Positions 10,500 through 19,907 of a stretch of 64,000 nt of DNA are shown piece after piece. Below the pieces are notes generated by a model. The model was given only the letters and a program-made list of their open reading frames with translations. It had not been told where the DNA came from and did not search any database. The translations under genes were made by a program, and so were the position numbers. This DNA comes from Neisseria zoodegmatis (GTDB taxonomy: Bacteria > Pseudomonadota > Gammaproteobacteria > Burkholderiales > Neisseriaceae): the NCBI RefSeq assembly GCF_900187305.1, contig NZ_LT906434.1, positions 1,240,001 through 1,304,000 of the forward strand, in the 5' to 3' direction. Positions within the stretch are counted from its first letter, which is position 1. Each line of letters starts with the position of its first letter.

Positions 10500-11267
10500 A
10501 AACCGTCCAAACACCTCATCGCCCGCGCATTCAGCCAAGCCGCCGCCGGTTACGATGCCTATGCCGACGTTCAACAGCAGGCCGGGCTGCGTTTGCTGCA
10601 ACTTCTGGAAAGCCATTTTTCAGACGGCCTCAACCGCAAAACCGTTGCCGACATCGGCGCGGGCAGCGGCTGGGTCAGCGAAAAAATACGCAGTCGCGGC
10701 GCCAACGTACTCGCCCTCGATTTGGCCGAAGGCATGTTGCAACACATCGCCCGCCACCGCCGCGCCGACTACTGCCTGCTCGCCGATGCCGAATCGCTGC
10801 CGTTGGCCGACGGCAGCATGGATGCCTGTTTCAGCAGCCTCGCCCTGCAATGGTGCGACCTCGAACGCGCCGCCGCCGAAATGCAGCGCGTGATCCGGCC
10901 CGGCGGCTGCGCGGCCGTCGCCACCATCGGCACAGGCAGCCTGCAACAGCTCAAACAGGCATGGCAGGCCGCCGACGAAGCCGCGCACGTCAACCGCTTC
11001 CTGACCGAAAGAGAAATTCAGACGGCCTTTAACTGCTTTCCCAACCTACGGATACACACCGAAACGCATACCCAATATTTCCCCACCCTCCAAGCCCTGC
11101 TGCACAGCCTGAAAAACATCGGTGCCAACCATGTGATCGCACGCGAAAACAAAGGCTTAACGGGCAAACGGCGCTGGCAGCGTTTTCAGACGGCCTACGA
11201 AAACATGCGCGCGCCGAACGGTATGTTGCCGCTGGATTACCGCATCACTTATGTTGTGGCTTGGTAA
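10488..11267 (+). CDS. bioC: Malonyl-[acyl-carrier protein] O-methyltransferase
   Basis: SAM-dependent methyltransferase that caps malonyl-ACP as its methyl ester so that the fatty-acid machinery can build pimeloyl-ACP for biotin. 259 aa, with SAM motif I VADIGAGSGWVS (53-64), then LALDLAEGML, and the class I signature FSSLALQWCDL. The ATG lies inside bioF; the first four codons (MPSE) are a DUS. Further DUS copies are read in frame as FSDGL and FQTA. No carboxylesterase gene (bioH-type) directly follows. Confidence 0.94.
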   Translation: MPSEKPSKHLIARAFSQAAAGYDAYADVQQQAGLRLLQLLESHFSDGLNRKTVADIGAGSGWVSEKIRSRGANVLALDLAEGMLQHIARHRRADYCLLADAESLPLADGSMDACFSSLALQWCDLERAAAEMQRVIRPGGCAAVATIGTGSLQQLKQAWQAADEAAHVNRFLTEREIQTAFNCFPNLRIHTETHTQYFPTLQALLHSLKNIGANHVIARENKGLTGKRRWQRFQTAYENMRAPNGMLPLDYRITYVVAW

Positions 11268-11427
11268 GCAGGAGATAAACTTTTTTAGGCATAGGCAGGC
11301 CGTCTGAAAGGATTGCGCCGGGTGTTTGCGCAACACGGGCAATGCATCCGACTTAAAAACGGCATATCTGCTATATTCGGATTATGCTTCGGCAGGCTAC
11401 GATGCTTTTTTGAAGAAAAGGGCGGAT

Positions 11428-12393
11428 ATGCGCGGAAAAACCATGAATCAGATTACCTTGCTTTCGGAAAAACACCATGATTATGCTTTCGGCTTTGAAG
11501 TACAGTCCCCCGAAAAGCTGCTTGTCTCGTGGGACGCGGCTTACGACGAAGTGATTACCTTGCCGTGCGTGGAACGGGACGATCCGTATTTGGATATGGA
11601 TTTTGAAATCGGCAGTGATTACTGCTTCCGCTATCCGGTGCGGGTCGGCAACGTGCTGTTTGAAAAATGGTGTTTCCATGTAGCTCCGGAGCAACGTACA
11701 GATATTGTCGTGCAAGAATATTATGCGGACATTGCCACTGGCATCAGTGAGTCGGATTTTCAGCAGATTCACCATCATTTGGAAAAAGTTTTGCCGCTTG
11801 AGAAACGGAGCAGTAAAGCGTCTGCTTCAGTATTTTGTCAAAACGGCATCACGCTGTATCTGAAACATTTTGCCGGGCAGGAATATCCGTGTTTGCAGGT
11901 TTTATCAGTCAATACGCGCGATTATTTTGATTTGCCGGCAGATGTTGAAAGCGAAAACAGTATGAAGTTGAGCGGTGTTTTGGTTTTTCCGCAGGAGACC
12001 GTATCCACGGGAGTAGATTATAAAAAAGACGCTTCCGTGAAAAGAAGACCGCCGGTAATTGCAGAAAAATTCGGTAGGCAGACGGTTGTGTGGCGTGACG
12101 ATAAAAACAAATTGCTGGGTGTGTGCGCCGGAAACTTTTCGCAAACCTACCCGCTGGCGCACATCGAACAAGTGGGTTTGGAGCGCGTGTTTTCGATGAA
12201 AGGCGGCGGAGAAGATTTTGTGCGGCTTCATTTATCATCGCCTTACGCACCGAAAACCATACTGACCGCCCGCTACGGTTATTTCAACCCGTATATCGCC
12301 GCTCTGGAGAAGCTGCTGCAGAAGCCGGTTGTCTGTGAACAAAGCGGCTTTTTCCGCAAGCATATATTGCCGTGGCTGGCAAAATTTCTGTAA
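11428..12393 (+). CDS. Hypothetical protein, unrecognised family
   Basis: I do not recognise this protein. From ATG 11428 it is 321 aa; ATG 11443 is a possible alternative, and the reading frame stays open back to 11326. No signal peptide or membrane segment is evident. It looks soluble, rich in Tyr, Phe and acidic residues, with beta-strand-like alternation. Stretches such as VRVGNVLFEKWCFHV and LTARYGYFNPYIAALEKLL give no named motif. AAAAGGG lies ahead of ATG 11428. It follows bioC by about 160 bp with a DUS between. There are no in-frame DUS copies, unlike its neighbours. Confidence 0.75.
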   Translation: MRGKTMNQITLLSEKHHDYAFGFEVQSPEKLLVSWDAAYDEVITLPCVERDDPYLDMDFEIGSDYCFRYPVRVGNVLFEKWCFHVAPEQRTDIVVQEYYADIATGISESDFQQIHHHLEKVLPLEKRSSKASASVFCQNGITLYLKHFAGQEYPCLQVLSVNTRDYFDLPADVESENSMKLSGVLVFPQETVSTGVDYKKDASVKRRPPVIAEKFGRQTVVWRDDKNKLLGVCAGNFSQTYPLAHIEQVGLERVFSMKGGGEDFVRLHLSSPYAPKTILTARYGYFNPYIAALEKLLQKPVVCEQSGFFRKHILPWLAKFL

Positions 12394-12401
12394 ATCAAAA
12401 T

Positions 12402-12457
12402 AGGCAGTCTGAAAATGCGTTTTAGCGAAACTCGCAAAACCCGTTTTCAGACGGCCT
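12402..12457. repeat. DUS-bracketed GCGA cassette (short form)
   Basis: A slightly degenerate left DUS (GGCAGTCTGAA) and a right TTCAGACGGCC enclose TTTTAGCGAAACTCGC. It is one of seven such cassettes in the window and lies between the convergent genes ending at 12393 and 12525. Confidence 0.7.
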
Positions 12458-12524
12458 CGGTTTGTCTGTATTTATGCAGGATGGAGACGGTTTTGTTTGC
12501 GGCACGGTTTTTTGTCGAAACAGG

Positions 12525-12812
12525 CTACGGGTTGCGCGACTGCCATTTCCGCTTCAGAAAGGGAAGTATCACATACCATTGCAGATAAAAACCGATACCG
12601 TTTACCGAGATATTGATTAGTAACAGTTGAAAGTCGGAAAACTCGTTGGGAAACCAAGTTAGAAGCGGTGCTGTCAAAAACATGGCGAGCGTACCCAAAG
12701 GGAAGCCGATATAAGCCAAAAAGACAAGATAGCCGAACGGGTCTTGCGCGTAATAGATTGCTCCCGCCGCGACACCGAACAGCCACAACAGCATCAGTTT
12801 TTTACAGGCCAT
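12525..12812 (-). CDS. Small membrane protein, unknown function
   Basis: A 95-aa predicted inner-membrane protein with about three hydrophobic segments (near residues 6-22, 28-50 and 63-83) and a basic C-terminus. The ATG at 12812 is preferred over an upstream in-frame start because the upstream part would overlap iscX and has no coding character. The start is preceded by GAGAAAA. It lies 43 bp downstream of iscX on the same strand, so it may share that transcript. No family was recognised. Confidence 0.65.
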   Translation of the reverse strand: MACKKLMLLWLFGVAAGAIYYAQDPFGYLVFLAYIGFPLGTLAMFLTAPLLTWFPNEFSDFQLLLINISVNGIGFYLQWYVILPFLKRKWQSRNP

Positions 12813-12855
12813 GGTTATATTTTCTCTTTCTACGGGCTTGTTCTGCTGCCTGTGA

Positions 12856-13050
12856 TTATTCCGCTTCGTTAATCCAAGCCTGCTGCACGGCTTCGAGGAT
12901 TTTTTCGCCGCAACGGGCAGGGTCGTCGTCAAAATCGGGCAGGGCGAGAATCAGCTCGCGCAAGTGGGTGAAGCGGATGGTTTTCGGGTCGATATCGCCG
13001 TGGGTGTCGTAGAGTTCTTCGGCAATGCGTTGGGTGTCGGTCCATTTCAT
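12856..13050 (-). CDS. iscX: Fe-S cluster assembly protein IscX
   Basis: A 64-aa acidic protein, the usual IscX (YfhJ) size. The starting pattern MKWTDTQRIAEELYD, the segment DIDPKTIRFTHLRELILAL and the Asp-rich PDFDDDP are diagnostic. IscX binds IscS and iron and modulates cluster assembly. The ATG at 13050 follows AAGGAG at 8 nt. It lies 106 bp after fdx, with a DUS-pair hairpin in the gap, so expression may depend on read-through or a separate promoter. Confidence 0.94.
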   Translation of the reverse strand: MKWTDTQRIAEELYDTHGDIDPKTIRFTHLRELILALPDFDDDPARCGEKILEAVQQAWINEAE

Positions 13051-13118
13051 CGGTGTACTCCTTTGTGATTTTTGAGACGGAACCCATCGGAAAACGGTAT
13101 AGGTTCCGTTAAGGCTTC

Positions 13119-13151
13119 AGGCCGTCTGAAAATAATTGTTCAGACGGCCTC
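13119..13151. terminator. DUS-pair hairpin between fdx and iscX
   Basis: AGGCCGTCTGAA and its inverse are separated by about 9 nt. The hairpin could attenuate transcription from fdx into iscX. Confidence 0.65.
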
Positions 13152-13156
13152 TGTGA

Positions 13157-13498
13157 TTAATGATGCTCGCGCGCGTGGTTGATGGTGTATTTGGGAATTT
13201 CCACCACCAAATCTTCATCGGCGACTTTGGCTTGGCAGCTTAAACGGGATTCTGCTTCCAAGCCCCATGCTTGGTCGAGCAGGTCTTCTTCGATTTCAGA
13301 CGGCTCTTCCAAGCTGTCGAAACCTTGGCGAACGATCACATGGCAGGTGGTGCAGGCGCAGGATTTTTCGCAGGCATGGTCGATTTCGATGTCGTTGTCG
13401 AGCAGCAAATCGCAGATGGTTTGGCCTTCGGGGGCGTTGTCGATGATTTTGCCTTCAGGGCAGAGTTCGGCGTGTGGCAGTATGGTAACTTTCGGCAT
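13157..13498 (-). CDS. fdx: ISC-type [2Fe-2S] ferredoxin
   Basis: A 113-aa adrenodoxin-like ferredoxin that supplies electrons in ISC iron-sulfur cluster assembly. Cys ligands are in CEKSCACTTCH (C-x5-C-x2-C) and the later SCQAKV. The N-terminal MPKVTILPHAELCPEG and the segment SLEEPSEIEEDLLDQAWGLE are typical of ISC ferredoxins. It lies between mntP and iscX on the same strand; hscA is upstream of mntP. iscS, iscU, iscA and hscB are not in the window. Confidence 0.96.
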   Translation of the reverse strand: MPKVTILPHAELCPEGKIIDNAPEGQTICDLLLDNDIEIDHACEKSCACTTCHVIVRQGFDSLEEPSEIEEDLLDQAWGLEAESRLSCQAKVADEDLVVEIPKYTINHAREHH

Positions 13499-13654
13499 GT
13501 GTGTTCTCTTAAATGAAATGAAGTTATGGTCGGGCGCTATTTTACCCGATACGGCAGGTGCTGCTGCCGGTTTGCTATTAATGTTTTAAATGGGGCGGTA
13601 AGCGCTGCTTGAGATTTCCGCCGCTTGTTCGGTTGGATAAACGGTTTGGTTTTT

Positions 13655-14230
13655 TCAGGCAAGCAGCTCCAAATGTTCGATCAGAATCGACGAACCGATC
13701 ACGATCAGCACGATGCCGCCCAACACTTCGGCGCGTTTGCCCACGGCTTTGCCAAACGAACGACCTAAAACCATGCCGGTGGCGGACATTAATGTGGTGG
13801 TGGTGCCGATCATAAAGGCCGCCAGCCAGATGTTGACTTCGACAAAGGCGAGGCCGACGCCGACAATCATGGAATCGATGCTGGTGGCGATGGCGGTAAT
13901 GACGGTGAGCAGGAAACCGTTTTTCCCTGTGTTTTCGCCGCTTTCTTCTTGGTCGGATAAAGTGCCGTAAATCATTTTGCCGCCCAAACCCAGCAGCAGG
14001 ATAAAGGCGACCCAGTGGTCCCATTCGGCGATGAAGGGTTTGGCTGCCGAGCCGCCCAGCCAGCCGATTAAGGGCGTAATGGTTTCGATAACGCCGAAAA
14101 TCAGTGCCGTACGGCCGACGCGCCGCAAGGTCAGGCAATTGCAGTTGCAGGCGGCGCCTTTGGCTATCGAGGCGGCAAAGGCGTCGACAGACATGGCAAA
14201 GGCCAGAATGCTTAGGGTGTAGAGGTTCAT
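13655..14230 (-). CDS. mntP: Manganese efflux pump MntP
   Basis: A 191-aa inner-membrane protein with six hydrophobic segments and the MntP signature acidic residues: AMSVDAFAASIAKGA near the N-terminus and ATSIDSMIVGVGLAF in the second half. MntP-type pumps (called MntX in Neisseria) export Mn2+ and affect the Mn/Fe balance. A Cys-rich CNCNC lies in the first loop. No yybP-ykoY-like manganese riboswitch was seen upstream. It stands between hscA and fdx. Confidence 0.93.
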   Translation of the reverse strand: MNLYTLSILAFAMSVDAFAASIAKGAACNCNCLTLRRVGRTALIFGVIETITPLIGWLGGSAAKPFIAEWDHWVAFILLLGLGGKMIYGTLSDQEESGENTGKNGFLLTVITAIATSIDSMIVGVGLAFVEVNIWLAAFMIGTTTTLMSATGMVLGRSFGKAVGKRAEVLGGIVLIVIGSSILIEHLELLA

Positions 14231-14332
14231 GGTTGTCTTTTGCGGCCTTGTTCGGGCAACGCTTTATTTTTTTATTCAGCCGTTCGGGTAGGTGCTTGGC
14301 GGCTTTAGGGTGGTGTTATTGATTGTGTTATT

Positions 14333-14368
14333 TTCAGACGGCCTCAAGTTGGGAGGCCGTCTGAAATT
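14333..14368. terminator. DUS-pair terminator after hscA
   Basis: TTTTCAGACGGCCTC and GAGGCCGTCTGAAATTT flank a short loop at the 3' end of the minus-strand hscA. Confidence 0.75.
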
Positions 14369-16230
14369 TAAATATCGTTTACATTTTGTCCGGCCAGGGC
14401 GCGTTGGATATTGCGGTTCATGCGTCGGCCGGCGAAGTCGTCGGTGGCATGTCCTAACGCGGATACGGCATTGCGGATTTCGTCGGCATTGCCTGTCTGA
14501 ACGAGATTGTGCAAAGCGGCGATGCTGTCGCGGATGGCGGCGAGTTCGGTTTCTTTGAGCAAATCGCCATCCATTTCCAACGCGGTTTCTACGGCGGCGG
14601 TAAGACCTTCGGCTTCCACAACGGCTTCGGCGCGGGCGCGGGCGGCCATGTCGTCGGAGGCGTTCGACATGCTCTCTTTCAGCATGTTGGTGATGGTTTC
14701 GTCGTCGAGACCGTAGGAAGGTTTCACTTCGATTTGCGCCTGCACGCCGGTGGATTGTTCGCGGGCGGACACGGAAAGCAGGCCGTCTGCATCCACTTGG
14801 AAGGTAACACGGATGCGGGCGGCGCCGGCCACCATCGGCGGAATGCCGCGCAAGGTGAATTTGGCGAGGCTGCGGCAGTCGGACACGAGTTCGCGTTCGC
14901 CTTGCACCACATGGATGGTCATCGCGGTTTGGCCGTCTTTAAAGGTGGTGAACTCTTGGGCGCGGGCGGTGGGCAAGGTGCTGTTGCGCGGGATGATTTT
15001 TTCCGCCAGCCCGCCGTAGGTTTCGAGGCCGAGCGACAGGGGCGTTACGTCGAGCAGCAGCCATTCGTCTTCGTTTTTATTGCCCGCCAGCACATTGGCC
15101 TGCATCGCCGCGCCGAGTGCGACCACTTGGTCGGGGTTGAGGTTATTGAGCGGCGTTTGGCCGAAAAAGGTAGCCACGGCTTGCTGAACGTGCAGCATGC
15201 GGGTGGAGCCACCCACCATAATCACGCCTTTCACGTCGGCCTTGCCCACCCCCGCGTCTTTCAAGGCCTGCTTCACCGGCTCGATGGTTTTGGCAACCAG
15301 ATGTTGGGTGAGGTTGTGGAATTCTTGGCGGGTGATGGCGGTATCGACCGTGCGGCCGTCTGAAAGCACGGTTTGCACGGTGGCGCTGGTGTCGGTGGTG
15401 AGGGTTTCTTTGGCGGCGCGGGCGAGGCTGAGCAGCAGTTGGCTGTCTTGCTCGTTGAGCTGCGAGAGTTTGTTTTGCTCCAGCAGCCAGCAGAACAGGC
15501 GGTGGTCGAAGTCGTCGCCGCCGAGCGCGCTGTTGCCGTTGGTGGCTTTCACTTCAAACAGCCCTTTGGTGAGCTGCAACACGGATACGTCGAGCGTGCC
15601 GCCGCCGAGGTCGTACACCACAAACGTGCCTTCCGAGCGGTTGTCCAAACCGTAGGCAATCGCGGCGGCGGTCGGTTCGTTGAGTAGGCGCAAAACGTTT
15701 AATCCGGCCAAACGCGCGGCATCTTTGGTGGCTTGGCGTTGGGCATCGTCGAAATAGGCAGGCACGGTGATCACGGCACCGACAAGCTCGCCGCCGAGGT
15801 TTTCTTCGGCACGCTGTTTCAAAGTGCGGAGGATTTCGGCGGACACGTCAATCGGCGTTTTGTCGCCCGCACGGGTGTGCAACTCGATGATGCGTTCGTT
15901 ATTGCCGAAGCGGTAAGGCAGATAGCGGGCTTCTTGCTGAACATCTTCCAAAGTGCGCCCGATCAAACGTTTGGCGGAGCTGATGGTGTTCACGGGGTCG
16001 ATTTTTTGAGCCTTGAGCGCGTCGTAGCCGACTTCGATATCGTCTCGGCCGCAATAACGCACAACCGAAGGCAGGGTAACGCGGCCTTTTTCGTCGGGCA
16101 GGCAAACGGCGCTGCCGCTTTTAACAGAGGCGACGAGGCTGTTGGTGGTGCCCAAGTCGATACCGACGGCCAAGCGGTGTTGGTGTGGTGCGGCAGACAT
16201 GCCGGGTTCGGAAATTTGCAGAAGAGCCAT
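14368..16230 (-). CDS. hscA: Fe-S cluster assembly chaperone HscA
   Basis: A 620-aa Hsp70-type ATPase specialised for IscU and cluster transfer. The ATPase domain has [25 protein letters not shown] and MVGGSTRM; the substrate domain follows from about residue 390. The HscA-type N-terminal extension [19 protein letters not shown] precedes the ATPase domain and supports the ATG at 16230. hscB is not adjacent. The gene is upstream of mntP, fdx and iscX on the same strand, so part of the ISC system is clustered here. Confidence 0.96.
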   Translation of the reverse strand: MALLQISEPGMSAAPHQHRLAVGIDLGTTNSLVASVKSGSAVCLPDEKGRVTLPSVVRYCGRDDIEVGYDALKAQKIDPVNTISSAKRLIGRTLEDVQQEARYLPYRFGNNERIIELHTRAGDKTPIDVSAEILRTLKQRAEENLGGELVGAVITVPAYFDDAQRQATKDAARLAGLNVLRLLNEPTAAAIAYGLDNRSEGTFVVYDLGGGTLDVSVLQLTKGLFEVKATNGNSALGGDDFDHRLFCWLLEQNKLSQLNEQDSQLLLSLARAAKETLTTDTSATVQTVLSDGRTVDTAITRQEFHNLTQHLVAKTIEPVKQALKDAGVGKADVKGVIMVGGSTRMLHVQQAVATFFGQTPLNNLNPDQVVALGAAMQANVLAGNKNEDEWLLLDVTPLSLGLETYGGLAEKIIPRNSTLPTARAQEFTTFKDGQTAMTIHVVQGERELVSDCRSLAKFTLRGIPPMVAGAARIRVTFQVDADGLLSVSAREQSTGVQAQIEVKPSYGLDDETITNMLKESMSNASDDMAARARAEAVVEAEGLTAAVETALEMDGDLLKETELAAIRDSIAALHNLVQTGNADEIRNAVSALGHATDDFAGRRMNRNIQRALAGQNVNDI

Positions 16231-16448
16231 GTTTGTGTGCCTTGTGGGGTGTTATTTTTGTCGGCGCGTATTTTAGCAGATTTGACGCGGGTAGTTGAGT
16301 AGTTTTGTCGGGAATAGGGATGAGGCCGTCTGAAAACTGCGGCAGGGCTTGGAAATTCAGCGGGTTTGAGGTTTGAGAGAGCGGTGTTGTTATGCAAATC
16401 GGCAACACGGTTTGCTCGGCAGAAGGGCTTGCCGAGTACAAAGCCTTT

Positions 16449-17756
16449 TTAAGGCGAACCCGCTTCGTCGTCCAAGCTTTTCAACCATGCCAGCTTTTCG
16501 CCGATTTTGATTTCCAGCCCGCGCGGTACGGGTTGGTAGAAGTCCGGTTCGGCCAGACCGTCGGGCATATAGGTTTCGCCGGCGGCGTAGGCGTTCGGTT
16601 CGTCGTGGGCATGGCGGTATTCGCGCCCGTAGCCGAGTTCTTTCATCAATTTGGTTGGGGCGTTGCGCAGGTGGACGGGTACTTCGTCGCTGGCATTCTG
16701 TTTGATAAATTCCCGCATTTTGTTGTAAGCCTTGTAGCCTGCATTGGATTTGGCGGCTGCGGCTAGGTAAAGCACGGCTTGGGCGAGGGCGAATTCGCCT
16801 TCGGGAGAGCCTAAACGCTCGTAAGTGGCGGCGGCTTCGTTGGCAATCTGCATGGCGCGCGGGTCGGCCAGGCCTATGTCTTCCCAAGCCATGCGCACGA
16901 TGCGGCGGGCGAGGTAGCGCGGGTCGGCGCCGCCGTCGAGCATGCGGCAAAACCAGTAAAGGGCGGCGTTGGGGTGGGAGCCGCGCACGGATTTGTGCAG
17001 AGCGGAAATCTGGTTGTAGAAGCTTTCTCCGCCTTTGTCGAAGCGGCGGATTTGTGTGCCGAGGCTTTCGGTGAGGAAAGCGGCGTCAAGCGTTTTCAGA
17101 CGGCGTGTATCGGCGGCGCGCAGCAGTTGTTCCAAAAGATTGAGCAGGCGGCGGGCGTCGCCGTCGGCAGTGTCGGCGAGCAGTTCGCGGGCTTCGTCGG
17201 TGATGGTGAAGGCGGTGTATTCGGGCAGTGCCAGCACTTTGTCGATAAGCTGCTGCATGTCTTGCGCAGTTAACGGTTGCAATACATACACTTGCGCGCG
17301 GCTGAGTAGGGCGGGGTTGACTTCGAAAGAGGGGTTTTCGGTGGTGGCGCCGATGAAGGTTAACAGGCCGCTTTCGACGTGCGGCAAAAAGGCGTCTTGC
17401 TGGGCTTTGTTGAAACGGTGGACTTCATCGACAAACAAAATAGTTGCGCGACCTTGCTGCAAGGCGATTTCTGCTTTGTCGATGGCTTCGCGGATGTCTT
17501 TCACGCCTGAAAATACCGCCGACACAGGCAGAAACTGGGCGTTGAAGCTTTGCGCCAAAATCCGCGCCAAGGTGGTTTTGCCGACGCCGGGCGGTCCCCA
17601 CAGTAGCATGGAATGCGGTTTGCCGCCTTCAATCGCCACGCGCAAAGGTTTGCCTTCGCCGATAAGGTGCTGTTGCCCGATCACTTCGTCAAGCGAGTGC
17701 GGGCGCAGGCGTTCGGCTAAGGGGGCGTCGGGTTGGCGGGAAAAGAGGTCGGTCAT
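16449..17756 (-). CDS. rarA: Replication-associated recombination protein A (AAA+ ATPase)
   Basis: A 435-aa clamp-loader-like AAA+ ATPase (RarA/MgsA) that acts at stalled replication forks. Walker A is GPPGVGKTTLARI (about residues 54-66), Walker B LFVDEVHRFNKAQQDAF, and sensor 1 is in FIGATTENPSFEVN. The C-terminal MgsA tetramerisation region includes SHPNAALYWFCRMLDGGADPRY. The minus strand has TATAAT at 17790-17785, about 30 bp upstream of the ATG, with a DUS directly after it. Confidence 0.96.
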   Translation of the reverse strand: MTDLFSRQPDAPLAERLRPHSLDEVIGQQHLIGEGKPLRVAIEGGKPHSMLLWGPPGVGKTTLARILAQSFNAQFLPVSAVFSGVKDIREAIDKAEIALQQGRATILFVDEVHRFNKAQQDAFLPHVESGLLTFIGATTENPSFEVNPALLSRAQVYVLQPLTAQDMQQLIDKVLALPEYTAFTITDEARELLADTADGDARRLLNLLEQLLRAADTRRLKTLDAAFLTESLGTQIRRFDKGGESFYNQISALHKSVRGSHPNAALYWFCRMLDGGADPRYLARRIVRMAWEDIGLADPRAMQIANEAAATYERLGSPEGEFALAQAVLYLAAAAKSNAGYKAYNKMREFIKQNASDEVPVHLRNAPTKLMKELGYGREYRHAHDEPNAYAAGETYMPDGLAEPDFYQPVPRGLEIKIGEKLAWLKSLDDEAGSP

Positions 17757-17947
17757 GGCTCGGTTTTCTGTTCAGACGGCCTTTATTATAGCGGAGAAAG
17801 TGCAGAGTGATGTCGGCCGGCTTGCAGCAAGATGAAGTTTCGTCGCCATAACCGTGTAAGCGGCAGCACGATGTTGTACAATACCGCCTTGGTGGGTTTC
17901 AGACGGCCTCTCGATTGGCGAGCCGTTTGTTTTTAGAAAGAAAATGT

Positions 17948-18292
17948 ATGAAGAAAACAGCAGGATTGGTGGGAATGTTGTTGCTCGGTGCCTGTGCCGG
18001 CGGCGCAAACGGTATGTTGTCAAGTAATTCGATTGTGAAATCGGTGGTTGATAACCAATGCCGTATAGAGTTGAACAAACGCAGCGAATGGAAATTGGCA
18101 TCGTTGGTGATGACGGCCCAACAGCAGCGCGAATGGGAAGACAAAATCTGCGGCTGTGCCGGCGAAGAAGTATTCAATCATGTGACGACCGACGAATTAA
18201 TTAAGATTGCCAACCCCGATACCCGTGTGGAAGCCGCCGCTTCGGTAACCGCGAAAACCGTTACCGCCTGCGTGAAACGCTTGATACGCTAA
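17948..18292 (+). CDS. Putative lipoprotein, unknown function
   Basis: A 114-aa predicted lipoprotein starting MKKTAGLVGMLLLGACAGG; the lipobox LGAC gives an acylated Cys at about residue 15. The mature part has four Cys residues (including CGCAG and a C-terminal TACVKR) that could form disulfides in the periplasm. The ATG at 17948 follows AGAAAGAAA; an earlier in-frame start at 17915 would place a charged extension before the signal peptide. No family was recognised. Confidence 0.8.
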   Translation: MKKTAGLVGMLLLGACAGGANGMLSSNSIVKSVVDNQCRIELNKRSEWKLASLVMTAQQQREWEDKICGCAGEEVFNHVTTDELIKIANPDTRVEAAASVTAKTVTACVKRLIR

Positions 18293-18298
18293 ACCTGT

Positions 18299-18340
18299 TT
18301 TTCAGACGGCCTCTGTCGCAAGGCAGGCCGTCTGAAAATA
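18299..18340 (+). terminator. DUS-pair terminator
   Basis: TTCAGACGGCCT and AGGCCGTCTGAAAA enclose a short loop between the lipoprotein gene and thrC. A small GC hairpin (GCCCG/CGGGC, 18354-18367) follows in the thrC leader. Confidence 0.7.
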
Positions 18341-18409
18341 AAATAAGATATAAGCCCGCTTTCGGGCATGAAATTTTCCAAACCATCTCACGAAATACAA
18401 GAAGAAATC

Positions 18410-19822
18410 ATGAAATATATCAGCACCCGCGGCCAAACCGCACATAAAGCATTCAGCGAAGTTTTATTGATGGGTCTCGCCCCCGACGGCGGCCTGATGA
18501 TGCCCGAAAGCTATCCGCAGGTTGACGGGCAAACGCTGGAAAAATGGCGCGGCTTGAGCTATCCCGAATTGGCTTTTGAAATCATGAGCCTGTTTGTGAC
18601 CGATATTCCCACCGACGACCTGCGCGACATCATCAACCGCACTTACACCGCCGAAGCTTTCGGCACGGCAGAAATCACGCCGGTGCGCACGCTTTCAGAC
18701 GGCATCAAAATCCAAGCCCTCTCCAACGGCCCGACGCTCGCGTTTAAAGACATGGCCATGCAGTTTCTCGGCAACGCGTTTGAATATGTGCTGAACAAAG
18801 AAGGCAAACAGCTCAATATCCTCGGTGCCACCAGCGGCGACACCGGCTCGGCGGCCGAATACGCACTGCGCGGCAAAAAAGGCATTCATGTATTCATGCT
18901 GTCGCCCGAAGGGAAAATGAGTGCTTTCCAACGCGCACAGATGTTCAGTCTGCAAGACGAGAATATCCACAATATCGCCGTAAAAGGTATGTTTGACGAT
19001 TGCCAAGACATCGTTAAAGCCGTGCAAAATGACGCTTCTTTCAAAGAGCAATACCATATCGGCACGGTCAACTCCATCAACTGGGGGCGCATCGTTGCCC
19101 AAGTGGTGTATTACTTTGCCGGCTATTTCAACGCAACCCACAGCAACGAGCAAAAAGTCAGTTTCTGCGTGCCCAGCGGCAACTTCGGCAATGTATGCGC
19201 CGGCCACATTGCCCGCCAAATGGGACTGCCTATCCACCGCCTGATTGTGGCGACCAATGAAAACGACGTGTTGGACGAGTTTTTCAAAACCGGCGAATAC
19301 CGCCCGCGTACCGCCGATCACACTATGGTAACTTCCAGCCCGTCTATGGATATTTCCAAAGCCTCCAACTTCGAGCGTTTTATTTTCGATTTGGTTGAGC
19401 GCGATGCCGCACAAGTGGAAGCCTTGTGGGCGGAAGTGGGCGCAGGCAAAGGCTTCGACCTGAATTGGCTGCTGGAAAAAGTGCACCAACGCTACGGTTT
19501 CGTATCCGGCAAGAGCCTGCACAAAGACCGTTTGCGCATCATCGCCGAAGTGTATCAAGCCGACGGCGAACTCATCGACCCGCATACCGCCGACGGTGTG
19601 AAAGTGGCGCGCGAAGTGCGCGAAGCGGGCGAAACCATCGTTTGTTTGGAAACCGCATTGGCGGCCAAGTTTGAAGACACCATTCGCGAAGCCGTGGGCG
19701 ACGTGCAAATCCCGCGCCCCACCGGTTTGGAAGGCTTGGAAAAACTGCCGCAACGCGTTCAAGTCGTGCCGAACAATGCGGACATCGTTAAAGCCATCAT
19801 TCGTGAAACTTTAGATCAATAA
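18410..19822 (+). CDS. thrC: Threonine synthase
   Basis: PLP enzyme that converts O-phosphohomoserine to threonine. From ATG 18410 the protein is 470 aa and starts MKYISTRGQ, the usual ThrC N-terminus; the longer frame from 18368 adds 14 uncharacteristic residues. The PLP lysine is in LAFKDMAMQFLG, and the phosphate loop is GATSGDTGSAAEYA. SFCVPSGNFGNVCAGHIA is the second conserved block. The gene is monocistronic, between a DUS terminator and a MITE-like element. Confidence 0.96.
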   Translation: MKYISTRGQTAHKAFSEVLLMGLAPDGGLMMPESYPQVDGQTLEKWRGLSYPELAFEIMSLFVTDIPTDDLRDIINRTYTAEAFGTAEITPVRTLSDGIKIQALSNGPTLAFKDMAMQFLGNAFEYVLNKEGKQLNILGATSGDTGSAAEYALRGKKGIHVFMLSPEGKMSAFQRAQMFSLQDENIHNIAVKGMFDDCQDIVKAVQNDASFKEQYHIGTVNSINWGRIVAQVVYYFAGYFNATHSNEQKVSFCVPSGNFGNVCAGHIARQMGLPIHRLIVATNENDVLDEFFKTGEYRPRTADHTMVTSSPSMDISKASNFERFIFDLVERDAAQVEALWAEVGAGKGFDLNWLLEKVHQRYGFVSGKSLHKDRLRIIAEVYQADGELIDPHTADGVKVAREVREAGETIVCLETALAAKFEDTIREAVGDVQIPRPTGLEGLEKLPQRVQVVPNNADIVKAIIRETLDQ

Positions 19823-19829
19823 AGGTGTT

Positions 19830-19907
19830 CAGGCCGTCTGAAACGTTTTAGCGAAACTCGCACAGCTCGTTTTGGCGAAGCTCGCAAAGTTCGCTTTCAG
19901 ACGGCCT
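19830..19907. repeat. DUS-bracketed GCGA cassette
   Basis: AGGCCGTCTGAA and TTCAGACGGCCT enclose TTTTAGCGAAACTCGC, CAGCTCG and GGCGAAGCTCGC motifs. It is closely similar to the cassettes at 50482, 56092 and 56347. A MITE-like element is inserted directly at its right edge. Confidence 0.8.

Noticed and set aside
14231..14340. Manganese (yybP-ykoY) riboswitch ahead of mntP
   Set aside because: The leader is short and lacks the conserved G-rich and loop segments expected of that class.
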